From IMG/VR virus record IMGVR_UViG_3300028802_000019, positions 1 through 55,236 of that record: 55,236 nucleotides of DNA. One strand, 5' to 3'. Source of the DNA: a virus. A program made the translations under genes and the position numbers. The notes beneath the pieces were generated by a model, which made no database searches, was not told the DNA's origin, and saw only the letters and a list, made by a program, of their open reading frames with translations. This document shows, piece after piece, positions 6,824-13,700 of this stretch (positions are counted from its first letter, which is position 1; each line of letters starts with the position of its first letter).

Positions 6824-8127
6824 CCCCTGAAGCCTCGGCCGCTGCGGTAGCGCGCCTGGCCTCCAACCGTGGCCCTCACGCCCTCGCGTGAGGTGTCCAT
6901 CGGGGGATGCCAGCCACCGGCCTGGACGTTGCCGCTCCAGTTGCCGCCACCCGCCGCAGGGCGCGGTGCTCGCGGCTCGGGGGCGTCGTAGCTGATCGTG
7001 CTGCCACCGCCCTTGTACGTCGTGCGATCGATGACACGCGAGCCTGCGGGCATCGGGCTGGGAGCGGACGGCTGAGTCGCGATCGGCTTCAGCGGCTTGG
7101 GCACGGGCAGCGGCCTGGCCGAGGACAGCGGGCCGTTGGGCTGCGATACACCTGGGCCTCCACTCACATACCCAGGTTTGGGCGCTGCGACGGTGGGTGA
7201 CTTGGGTATGGGCTTGGGCGTGGCGGGCGCCTTCACAGGCGGCTTGTAGCCAGGCTGGCCCTGTGGACCCTTGCCTGGGACCGGCGTGCCTGGCTTCACG
7301 TAGCCAGGCTGGCCTGGCTTGATCAGCCCCGGCTGGTTGGGCGCTGCGACTCCGCTACCGGTGCCGACCGGCTTGGCACCCCCAGGTGGGTGGACGTACT
7401 TCTTCGCCCCGTAGTCCCACACGGCGCCACTCGACCCGACCTGATAGGTCAGCTTGTTGCCCTTGGCGTCGGTCGTGAGCGTGTCGCCTGCTCGGTTCGT
7501 GACGCTCTTGTTGGTCGTGGGGCTGGCGAGGGTGGGGTTGCGGGTGGCCGAGGGCGTGGTGAGTGGCTTGGTCGTGGCGGCGACCTTGGAGGCCGTCGCC
7601 GCCTTGGCCGGGGTCAGCGGCTTCAGCGGGGCAGGCTTGGCCGAGGCCTTGGGCACCGGCTTGGGCGCTGGCTGAGCGACGGTGGGGGAGACGCCTGGCT
7701 TCACGGCTGCCAGCGGCTTGTTGGTGGTCGGCTTCACGGCCGCTGGATGGCTCCAAGCTGCCGACGCCTCGACCGTGTCGCGGTAGGGCGTGTCGGCCTC
7801 GTTGGGAGCGAGCGTGCGCGGCTGGCCGACTCGACCACCACCCCAGGCGTTGCTGCTACCGCCGCCGCCGCCGCTGCCGGTCGAGGTGCCGCCACCGCCG
7901 CCGCTGGACGGAGTGGTCTTGGTGATCTTGCCCGCCGTGGTCTTGGTGCCAGGCCACAGGCCGCTCCACCACGAGGGCTGAGCGGTCTTCTTGGTGTAGG
8001 ACGATCCCCAGCTACCGCTGCTGCCCCCACCACCACCGCTTCCAACACCGGTCTTCGGGATCGGCGTTGCTGTCTTCTTCTTGCTGTAGCTGCCACCGTC
8101 CGCTGTGTAGGTCTTGTTCGTGGCCAT
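6820..8127 (-). CDS. Low-complexity Gly/Pro/Lys/Thr-rich protein
   Basis: The 435-residue product is almost wholly low complexity. Glycine-serine runs fill roughly residues 27-95, followed by long Pro/Lys/Ala/Thr tracts and several GxxGYVKPG-like and QPGYKPP repeats in the middle third. The C-terminus (residues about 395-435) is more ordinary and ends in GRGFRG. No signal peptide or membrane segment is seen. ATG 8127 has AGGAGG 10 bases upstream. Such disordered proteins may be virion linkers or extracellular matrix-like decorations, but nothing here proves that. Codon use fits the genome and the frame is open for its full length, so it is a real gene of unknown role. Confidence 0.75.
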   Translation of the reverse strand: MATNKTYTADGGSYSKKKTATPIPKTGVGSGGGGGSSGSWGSSYTKKTAQPSWWSGLWPGTKTTAGKITKTTPSSGGGGGTSTGSGGGGGSSNAWGGGRVGQPRTLAPNEADTPYRDTVEASAAWSHPAAVKPTTNKPLAAVKPGVSPTVAQPAPKPVPKASAKPAPLKPLTPAKAATASKVAATTKPLTTPSATRNPTLASPTTNKSVTNRAGDTLTTDAKGNKLTYQVGSSGAVWDYGAKKYVHPPGGAKPVGTGSGVAAPNQPGLIKPGQPGYVKPGTPVPGKGPQGQPGYKPPVKAPATPKPIPKSPTVAAPKPGYVSGGPGVSQPNGPLSSARPLPVPKPLKPIATQPSAPSPMPAGSRVIDRTTYKGGGSTISYDAPEPRAPRPAAGGGNWSGNVQAGGWHPPMDTSREGVRATVGGQARYRSGRGFRG

Positions 8128-8141
8128 GTTCCAAGCGCCTC

Positions 8142-8381
8142 CTAGCGGTGCTGTGTCGCCTGCGTGCTGTGCCGAGAGGGTCGGCCGATCTTGCCCGCCT
8201 GACGCCAGCGGGGACGTTGGTCAGCACCTGGGGTGGGCATGCACATCGCCGCTTGGCCCGATCCCTTCACGAGGTGAGCGCCCTTCTCCTTGGGATCGCA
8301 GATCGATCCGCCGCGCACCATGTTGAGCGGTTGGACCTTGCGCTTGGGGTCATTGGCGCGGTCAGGCGGGGTGCCAGCCAT
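8142..8381 (-). CDS. Hypothetical small basic protein
   Basis: A 79-residue frame from ATG 8381; an in-frame ATG at 8444 would add 21 residues but would overlap the promoter region of the opposite gene. It is rich in Pro, Lys and Arg, with cysteines at SICDPKE and AAMCMP. It lies 14 bases upstream of the low-complexity gene, and its stop overlaps that gene's Shine-Dalgarno, so the pair is probably one transcript. No family is recognised. The downstream start was chosen to keep the divergent intergenic region free. Confidence 0.55.
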   Translation of the reverse strand: MAGTPPDRANDPKRKVQPLNMVRGGSICDPKEKGAHLVKGSGQAAMCMPTPGADQRPRWRQAGKIGRPSRHSTQATQHR

Positions 8382-8437
8382 ATCGGCATCCAAAGGTAGC
8401 ACTCGGATGTGTTCCAAGGTTTGGTTCCAAGGGCATC

Positions 8438-8482
8438 TTGTCATAAGACGGTGCTATGCTGTGTGTACCGAACCGAACCGAC
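8438..8482 (+). promoter_or_regulatory. Putative promoter and CCGAACCGAACC leader upstream of gene 8495
   Basis: TATGCT at 8455-8460 matches the -10 of the VWA gene; six bases later comes ACCGAACCGAACCGAC (8467-8482), followed by AAAGGA before ATG 8495. TTGTCA at 8438-8443 is only 11 bases from the -10, too close for a normal -35, and belongs to a dispersed TGTCATA site. The -10 and leader are the stronger evidence. Confidence 0.5.
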
Positions 8483-8494
8483 AAAGGACCGATC

Positions 8495-9154
8495 ATGGAC
8501 AAGCCAGTCAGCCAGATGACACCCAACGAGCACGTGCGCCACATGCAAGAGCAGCGCATCCTCGACAACATCGAGCGCCAGCAGCGCTTCCAAGCGGTTC
8601 CCTACCAGGGATCGCAGCAGCCGTACTCATCCTCGGGGATCGCACCTCGATCGAACGGGCAGCCGTACTTCACGCCAGGCGGCTTCCACGACGCCAAGGA
8701 AGGCGTGCTGGCGGCGGTCTTCGCCCCGGTCATGTACGCCTGCTTCATGGCCGCAGGGCGCCAGGGCGCCTCGTACGGCAAGGCCTTCGCTCACGCCATG
8801 AGCATGGTCATGCTGTGGAAGACGTGGGCCTTCACGATCCTCTACTGGTTCGTCAGCGGCGCCTGCATCTGGTTCTGGATGGGCGCCGAGGCCAACCAGG
8901 GCGACCCGGCAACGCACTTCACCACGGGCAAGGACGTCAGCTTCCAGGCCCACCTGCTCGTGCTCCACGCATTGCTCTTGCTGCCCGCCATCCTGCTGCC
9001 CTACTGTCACCACGTCGATAGCTCGTTCTTCAAGCAGCGGGCGGTCTACACCATCCTGAAGCCGATCCACATGGTGACCTCATGGATCCCATGGTTCGTG
9101 TTGCAGAGCCTGGTGCTGTTGCCGCTGCTGTTCATCATCCAGTACAGGTGGTGA
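8495..9154 (+). CDS. Multi-spanning membrane protein
   Basis: A 219-residue product from ATG 8495, with AAAGGA 6-8 bases upstream. The first 70 residues are polar and Gln/Ser-rich. After this come four hydrophobic segments: around residues 74-92 (LAAVFAPVMYACFMAA), 108-132 (WAFTILYWFVSGACIWFW), 152-172 (VLHALLLLPAILLPYC) and 193-217 (IPWFVLQSLVLLPLLFIIQ). A four-helix inner-membrane protein is likely. The family is not recognised. It stands far from the endolysin, so a holin role is less likely than for the gene at 17919; a superinfection-exclusion or host-takeover role is possible but unproven. Confidence 0.8.
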   Translation: MDKPVSQMTPNEHVRHMQEQRILDNIERQQRFQAVPYQGSQQPYSSSGIAPRSNGQPYFTPGGFHDAKEGVLAAVFAPVMYACFMAAGRQGASYGKAFAHAMSMVMLWKTWAFTILYWFVSGACIWFWMGAEANQGDPATHFTTGKDVSFQAHLLVLHALLLLPAILLPYCHHVDSSFFKQRAVYTILKPIHMVTSWIPWFVLQSLVLLPLLFIIQYRW

Positions 9155-9195
9155 TGAGTCCTGGCTATGCTGACACAACAAGGGAGTTGTGATAC

Positions 9196-9600
9196 ATGGC
9201 TGAGAGACTCAAAGAGTTCGACTTCAAGTCGGCGTCCAAGCTGACCACGGCACCCAAGGGTGAGTACCCCTGGGACGAGTGGTTCAGCGGAGACATCTGG
9301 CTGCTGACCGAGGGAGTGGACTTCCAGGGGCATCCGTTGATGATGGAGCGCGTGATCCGCACGAGCGCCACCAACCGCAAGGCCAAGGTGAACATGCGCC
9401 ACATCGCCATGAACGGCGAGCCGTGGGGACAGATCGTCCTTCAGCGCAACGACATCATCGGGCCGATGGCGGCGAAGAAAGCCGAGCGCTCTGCCGCTCG
9501 TGCCGCCAAGAGGGCGCCCAAGGCGGCTCCCGCCAAGGCCAAGGTCAACGGGGCTGCGGTGAAGCGCCCGTCGAAGCGGCCTGCTCGCGCAAGTGCGTGA
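9196..9600 (+). CDS. Protein with Lys/Ala-rich histone-like tail
   Basis: The 134-residue product has an N-terminal ordered region of about 90 residues, rich in aromatic residues (YPWDEWFSGDIWLL), and a C-terminal tail of about 45 residues with repeated KKAERSAARAAKRAPKAAPAKAK-like composition. The tail resembles those of mycobacterial HU and histone H1-like proteins, so DNA binding through the tail is plausible. ATG 9196 follows AAGGGAG at 9181-9187 and a TTGTGATA heptamer. The last 56 bases overlap antisense with the AP2-like gene ending at 9545. The ordered domain is not recognised. Confidence 0.72.
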   Translation: MAERLKEFDFKSASKLTTAPKGEYPWDEWFSGDIWLLTEGVDFQGHPLMMERVIRTSATNRKAKVNMRHIAMNGEPWGQIVLQRNDIIGPMAAKKAERSAARAAKRAPKAAPAKAKVNGAAVKRPSKRPARASA

Positions 9601-9805
9601 GACAGCCGTCGCGCCACTCGACCGCTTCCTCCATCGTGGCGAACGTGCCTGAGTAGTAGCGCTCGCCCTTGACCTGTAGCTGGACGAACCAGGCGTTGCC
9701 CCACGACGTCCTGTAGACGCTGCGCGGGTGGGGATATCGCTGTGACGAACGGGGATAACTCGTATCCCCGCTGTCTGCCTCGCTGCTGGCAGCTTCAGAG
9801 GACAC
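9545..9805 (-). CDS. AP2-like DNA-binding domain protein
   Basis: An 86-residue frame starts with GTG at 9805, three bases after the stop of the tandem-repeat peptide. After a Ser/Glu-rich leader, residues about 29-66 (SVYRTSWGNAWFVQLQVKG, then ERYYSGTFATMEEAVEWRD) fit the AP2 fold well: a GVYR-like first strand, W in strand 2, a G-x-F-x-T turn and a helix with A. AP2 domains in phages bind DNA and often come from homing HNH nucleases, but no HNH is fused here. It is the second AP2-like gene in the window (see 3692). Its 3' end runs antisense into the 9196 gene by 56 bases. Confidence 0.68.
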   Translation of the reverse strand: MSSEAASSEADSGDTSYPRSSQRYPHPRSVYRTSWGNAWFVQLQVKGERYYSGTFATMEEAVEWRDGCLTHLREQAASTGASPQPR

Positions 9806-9808
9806 CGA

Positions 9809-9910
9809 TCAGGTGCCCGTTGTCGGCCACGTCGTCCAGTAGACGACGTGGGCGTTGCCACTCACCGGCCAGCGCGTCCAGTAGACGACGTGAGCGCTAC
9901 CGCTGCTCAC
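9809..9910 (-). CDS. 33-residue peptide with tandem AHVVYWTxWP repeat
   Basis: A GTG at 9910 overlaps the stop of the upstream 461-residue gene as GTGA, and the frame ends with TGA at 9809. The 33 residues contain two copies, 14 residues apart, of a motif reading AHVVYWT-x-WP, each preceded by SGS or SGN. At DNA level the two copies share an identical 18-base stretch (9833-9850 and 9875-9892). The Shine-Dalgarno would lie inside the upstream gene. Coupled starts on both sides argue for translation. The composition, two copies of a Val-Val-Tyr-Trp strand with proline turns, suggests a beta-hairpin; the function is unknown. Confidence 0.55.
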   Translation of the reverse strand: MSSGSAHVVYWTRWPVSGNAHVVYWTTWPTTGT

Positions 9911-11292
9911 TCGTCCTCGGTCATCTCAGCGATGATCTCGTCGGAGGTCACGGGCGTCTCCAACATCGTGGCGTTCTGGCCCACCTGAGCGCCGAACAGC
10001 CTGCTCAGCACACCCATACCCGCCTTTGCGTCCCCCTTGGAGTCCACGGTGATCTTCAGGGAGTCGCGACTGTCCTCGATGTTGCGCCAGCGCTCCACCA
10101 TCGAGAACAGGCGGTCCATCTCCTTGCCCAACTCGGGGGAGTGCTCGCCCTGGACCTCTTCCCCGAAGCGGCCCATCAGGATGCGCTGGGTCTGGATCTC
10201 GGTGATGGCCCGGAGCACGCCCACAAGCTGGGTCTTGGTCTTGATCTCGACCGGGATCTGGTAGCTGCACGGGCTGTTCGGAGTGAACATCGGGCAGCCG
10301 ATGGCGAGGGTGCAGGTGTTGCACTGGCGCAGGCTCTCGGGGGTCACCGAGATCACCGGCAGGGTGATGTCCACCTCGTTGCCGTCCTCGTCGGTGCGGG
10401 TCTCCGAGGCGCTGCTGGTGCCCATCACTGGCAGCAGGTGGTGCCGGGTTAGAGGGGTCGGTCTGGCAACTCCTGGATTGATCGGGACCACATTGTGGGG
10501 CATCGAGGTCGGACGATTGGCAACTTCAGAATCGCTGGCCGGAACGACCGCAGTTGACAGTCCGCGCACCAGGTGGCGCTCCAGGGCGAGCCACGAGAAG
10601 ACGGCCAGACGGAGCAACTCGTCCATGTCGTCGTCCAGGATCTTGGCCACGTCCACGCCGAGGGCGTCGATCGAGGAGGCGTACTTCTCCCGCTTGATGC
10701 GCTTGTCGTCGGCGTTCAGGCGCAGCAGCCGGTTGGCAGCCCATACCTGGGTTTCGCCGTACTTCTGCACGTTCCACCAAGCACTCGATACCAACGTATC
10801 GAACCGCTCTATGCCCTTGGAACGGCCGGTGATCGCCGCCAACTGGCCGAGCTTGTTGATCGAGGCCCGAGCTTGACGCACCGCCACGGGGTTGTCCACC
10901 ACCGCATCGGGCAGGGTCACGCCGTCGTAGTTCTCGGTGTAGTCACGCAGGATCGTGGGATCGACAGCGTCCCAAACCGGCAGGAAGAGCAGGTCGGTGT
11001 TGGCCAGCCAGGTGCCCTCGTACCAAGTGATCGGGCCGGTGACTATCTCGGGCTGCACTTCAGCGCCCTGGAGCACCTCCAGAGCCGGGTCAGCAGGGAC
11101 TTGGGGGCTATCGGCATAGAGCACCCATTCCATGTTGGACAGGCGCTTGGACGAGGCCCACTTGCCGAGATTCTCGGAGTTGTTAGTAGCCCGCACGAGG
11201 TTGTGCGTGTTGACGGCTATCCGCTCAACTCCGCACTCCTTCAGGATCGACAGATGGCTGGATACCTCGGCTCCTGCGAAGTAAAGCTGCAC
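9907..11292 (-). CDS. Hypothetical protein with four-cysteine motif
   Basis: The 461-residue product begins at GTG 11292, straight after the stop of the gene upstream. The N-terminal 250 residues look like an alpha/beta fold (LYFAGAEVSSHLSILKECGV then an IAVNTHNL strand). Around residues 323-338 lies a C-x2-C-x5-C-x7-C cluster (CNTCTLAIGCPMF..SPC) that could bind zinc or an iron-sulphur cluster. The C-terminal third is helical and acidic, ending TSDEIIAEMTEDE. I considered a TGT/DpdA-like deazaguanine enzyme because of the FAGAE start, but its zinc motif is not matched. It is the last large gene of the minus-strand run before the small repeat peptide and AP2-like genes. Confidence 0.78.
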   Translation of the reverse strand: MQLYFAGAEVSSHLSILKECGVERIAVNTHNLVRATNNSENLGKWASSKRLSNMEWVLYADSPQVPADPALEVLQGAEVQPEIVTGPITWYEGTWLANTDLLFLPVWDAVDPTILRDYTENYDGVTLPDAVVDNPVAVRQARASINKLGQLAAITGRSKGIERFDTLVSSAWWNVQKYGETQVWAANRLLRLNADDKRIKREKYASSIDALGVDVAKILDDDMDELLRLAVFSWLALERHLVRGLSTAVVPASDSEVANRPTSMPHNVVPINPGVARPTPLTRHHLLPVMGTSSASETRTDEDGNEVDITLPVISVTPESLRQCNTCTLAIGCPMFTPNSPCSYQIPVEIKTKTQLVGVLRAITEIQTQRILMGRFGEEVQGEHSPELGKEMDRLFSMVERWRNIEDSRDSLKITVDSKGDAKAGMGVLSRLFGAQVGQNATMLETPVTSDEIIAEMTEDE

Positions 11293-11952
11293 TCAGGCGC
11301 CCGTCCCCGTCGCGCTCCCGCCCCACATCGGCCCGGACGGACTCTCGTCCTGCATGGAGTACGCCGACAGCATCGAGATGGCCTCGTTCCCCTGCGCCCG
11401 CCGTTGCCGCGCCCGCTCGTTGCGCTTGTCCATCTTCGCCCGCTGCTCGGGGGAGATCACCCGTTCTGTCTTGGCCGCAGCCTCTGGCTCCATGGTCGGC
11501 GTCGGTGTCGTTGGCTCCACAGTGGTGGCCTCTTCCTCGGCAGGCTCGTTGCGCCACGAGCGCATGCCCTCGATCTTCGCTGCTGAGTCAGCCTTGGCTG
11601 TCTGATCGTTCATCGCCCGTCCCAGTGCTCGTCGCTTGCGCCCGTCATCGACCCTGCCCTTGATCCTCTTCACGACGGCGTGGGAGTAGGGGTCGAGGCC
11701 CGAACCGTGACGATCGACGTCGATCATCTGGTGGTTGCGCCAGTCCTCACCCAGGCGCCCACCAGCCCCACCACCCATCCACTCGGCACGACGGTCGGAG
11801 ACAGCGCCGCGCAGCGGCCCGCCCGTGTACTCCTTCTCCCAGAACGAGCGCTGCGTATTGCGCAGCCGGGACGTGGTGTCCTTGGGATCGACCTGACGTA
11901 CGCCGACTCGTGACTGGTACCAGCGTTCGGCAGCTTCCTCATCGAAGGCCAT
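11293..11952 (-). CDS. Hypothetical charged protein, probable virion-associated
   Basis: A 219-residue protein rich in Arg, Glu and Ala. The first 110 residues include WYQSRVG and NTQRSFWEKEY stretches; the middle is a Thr/Pro/Glu linker (EEEATTVEPTTPTPTMEPE), followed by a basic helix (RAKMDKRNERARQRRAQ) and a Gly/Ser tail. The ATG at 11952 overlaps the upstream stop by one base, so the gene is in the same operon as the 430-residue gene above it. No recognised domain. Its neighbours in the long minus-strand block are tail fibres and lysis genes, which suggests but does not prove a structural role. Confidence 0.72.
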   Translation of the reverse strand: MAFDEEAAERWYQSRVGVRQVDPKDTTSRLRNTQRSFWEKEYTGGPLRGAVSDRRAEWMGGGAGGRLGEDWRNHQMIDVDRHGSGLDPYSHAVVKRIKGRVDDGRKRRALGRAMNDQTAKADSAAKIEGMRSWRNEPAEEEATTVEPTTPTPTMEPEAAAKTERVISPEQRAKMDKRNERARQRRAQGNEAISMLSAYSMQDESPSGPMWGGSATGTGA

Positions 11953-13244
11953 CAGCGCCTCCCTGCTGTCTCGTAGATGCTCTGCGGGTCATAGATGCCC
12001 CGCTGGAACTGGTCCAGGCGCCCAACGCGGAAGTCGGACTCGACGTACTGCTCCTCGCTGGTGCCGAGGCGCTGAGGCCGAGAGGCGCCAGAGGGGAATG
12101 CGGGCATCGAGCCGGTCGGGGCATAGTTGACGAAGCCGCCCTCGCCATACGTGGGTACGGGCGCCTTGGGCTTCTTCTCCTCGGTCTTGTTCTCGCCCAA
12201 CTCGTCGCTGATCTTCTTGGCGCCTCGGAGCGTGCGGTACCCGGCCCGCAGCGCCTCGATGTCAGCGCCGGTCATCCCGGCCTTCTTGGCTGCCCAAGCC
12301 TGGGGGTTCTTCTCGATCTGGTACAGGTTCTCACCGGCCCGACCGGCCGTGCCGACAGCGTTGACGTGGCCGATGTTGGCTTGGCCGCGATGGACGGCGT
12401 AGGCACTCTGAGCGAACCGGCCACCGGCCTGGCCCGCTGTCACCGAGGGGGCGAACTTGCTGCCACGGATGACGTCACCGACCATCTCCCGAGCGAGGCC
12501 GGGGGCGTTGCCTTCGAACGATGCCGCCAGGCTGGCGCGTCCACGAGCGACGTAGCCCAACTCGTTGCCGGTGATCGCCTGGCGCGCCCGAGCGAACTGG
12601 CGAGGCATGAACTCGGCCACGTCGGTGACCTTCTCAGCAGTGCGCCCGATCAGGCTCGTGGCCTCGCTGACGGCCTCGCCAGCGCGCACACCCGACAGTG
12701 CCGCACGTTCGGCACGAGCGGCCTTCCAGGCCGTCTCAGAGGCCGCCATGGCCGCTCCAGCGGCCCGTGCGCCCCGTGAGAGCGCCCCGACCTCCTCGAT
12801 GCCCTTGGCGGCTCTGACGGCACCGATACCGGCCCGTGCGCCCTCCCCGAGCTTGGCGATCCAGGCTGCCCCGGCACCGCCGCCCGTGAGTGTGGTGGCT
12901 GCGAGCAGACCGAGGTTGATGGCCAGGTTCTTGGGGTCGAGCAGTTCCTCCTTGACGATGTGGCGTCCGACTTCGAAGGCCATGTCCCAGGACTGACCGG
13001 GGTGCTGGGCGATGAAGCTCCCGGCCGCTCCGATGCCGTGCTGGATGTCGTCCCAGTGGTGCGGATCGAGCGCCCACCCGGCGCCCTGGGCAACGGTGCC
13101 GACCGTGTTGCCGACTGCCTCCACGCCGTGGACGAGGCCGGTGGCGGCGCTTCCAACGCCATGCACAGCAGCCCCAGCGAGGTCTTCGATGTCCTCGGGT
13201 ACGAGGGCATCACCGATGCCTCCAAGAAAGTCACCTAGACCCAT
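11952..13244 (-). CDS. Hypothetical Gly/Ala-rich protein
   Basis: The 430-residue product has a Gly/Ala/Val-rich amphipathic N-terminus (residues 1-75), a hydrophobic stretch near 108-135 (LAINLGLLAATTLTGG then AGAAWIAKLG), long Ala/Arg helices to about 330, and a disordered C-terminal tail. The composition is that of proteins that insert into or cross membranes, such as ejected virion proteins, but no lytic or peptidase motif is present. The ATG at 13244 lies 3 bases from the upstream stop. The family is not recognised; a virion-internal or injected protein is the best guess from composition and operon position. Confidence 0.73.
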   Translation of the reverse strand: MGLGDFLGGIGDALVPEDIEDLAGAAVHGVGSAATGLVHGVEAVGNTVGTVAQGAGWALDPHHWDDIQHGIGAAGSFIAQHPGQSWDMAFEVGRHIVKEELLDPKNLAINLGLLAATTLTGGGAGAAWIAKLGEGARAGIGAVRAAKGIEEVGALSRGARAAGAAMAASETAWKAARAERAALSGVRAGEAVSEATSLIGRTAEKVTDVAEFMPRQFARARQAITGNELGYVARGRASLAASFEGNAPGLAREMVGDVIRGSKFAPSVTAGQAGGRFAQSAYAVHRGQANIGHVNAVGTAGRAGENLYQIEKNPQAWAAKKAGMTGADIEALRAGYRTLRGAKKISDELGENKTEEKKPKAPVPTYGEGGFVNYAPTGSMPAFPSGASRPQRLGTSEEQYVESDFRVGRLDQFQRGIYDPQSIYETAGRR

Positions 13245-13247
13245 GGT

Positions 13248-13700
13248 TCAGTCCTTCCAGGGAACGCTGTCGTCAATGGTACTCACAACGTCAGACCAGG
13301 CCCGAGGTGCCGCTACTTCCCTCCAGCCAGGCGGCATAGCCGGGTATGACAGAGCCATAGTTGTGACCCCCATCGCCCTCACCTCGTCGCATACGTAGCC
13401 GTTGGTGTCGATGTAGGCGAAGACCTCCCAGCCATCGGCAAGGAAGCCGCGCATCTGATCGACACGCCAGTGATCCCAGGTATGGAGATTGTCGGGGTAT
13501 GACAAGACCGAGGACCAGCCGTTGAAGTGCTCCCGCTTCAACCACCACTTGGCGATCTCGGGGTCGGCCCTCGTCAGGGCGATCATGTTGTTGGTCAGGT
13601 GGAGGCCGTCGTAGAGCGCCTTGGCGATCTTGGTCGGCTGGGCGTTCCGTAGGTCGTCGCCTCGGGCGAGCACGCCTTCGACAACGACGACGGCGATCAT
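13248..13700 (-). CDS. Degenerate HAD-like protein (small)
   Basis: I place the start at ATG 13700, which overlaps the upstream stop as ATGA; an in-frame start at 13721 also exists. The 150 residues begin IAVVVVEGVLARGDD, the position and hydrophobicity of the HAD motif I (hhhDxDGTL), but the nucleophile aspartate is Val and the second Asp is Glu. A second strand VFAYIDTNG and MGVTTMALSYP follow. The same V-x-E-G-V-L-A-R signature occurs in the gene at 42667. If this is a HAD fold, it is catalytically dead by motif. Two TGTCATA sites (13345, 13498) fall in it and use less common TCA codons. Confidence 0.68.
   Translation of the reverse strand: MIAVVVVEGVLARGDDLRNAQPTKIAKALYDGLHLTNNMIALTRADPEIAKWWLKREHFNGWSSVLSYPDNLHTWDHWRVDQMRGFLADGWEVFAYIDTNGYVCDEVRAMGVTTMALSYPAMPPGWREVAAPRAWSDVVSTIDDSVPWKD

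Noticed and set aside
8438-8460. TTGTCA (8438) as the -35 of TATGCT (8455)
   Set aside because: The spacing is 11 bases, too short; I use the -10 and the leader element only.
8495-9154. Holin assignment for the four-helix membrane protein
   Set aside because: It is not near the endolysin and is longer than typical holins; the gene at 17919 is a better candidate.
9907-11292. A DpdA/TGT-type DNA deazaguanine transferase
   Set aside because: Only the first 30 residues are vaguely like it; the TGT zinc motif (CxCxxC..H) is not found and no preQ0 genes are visible.
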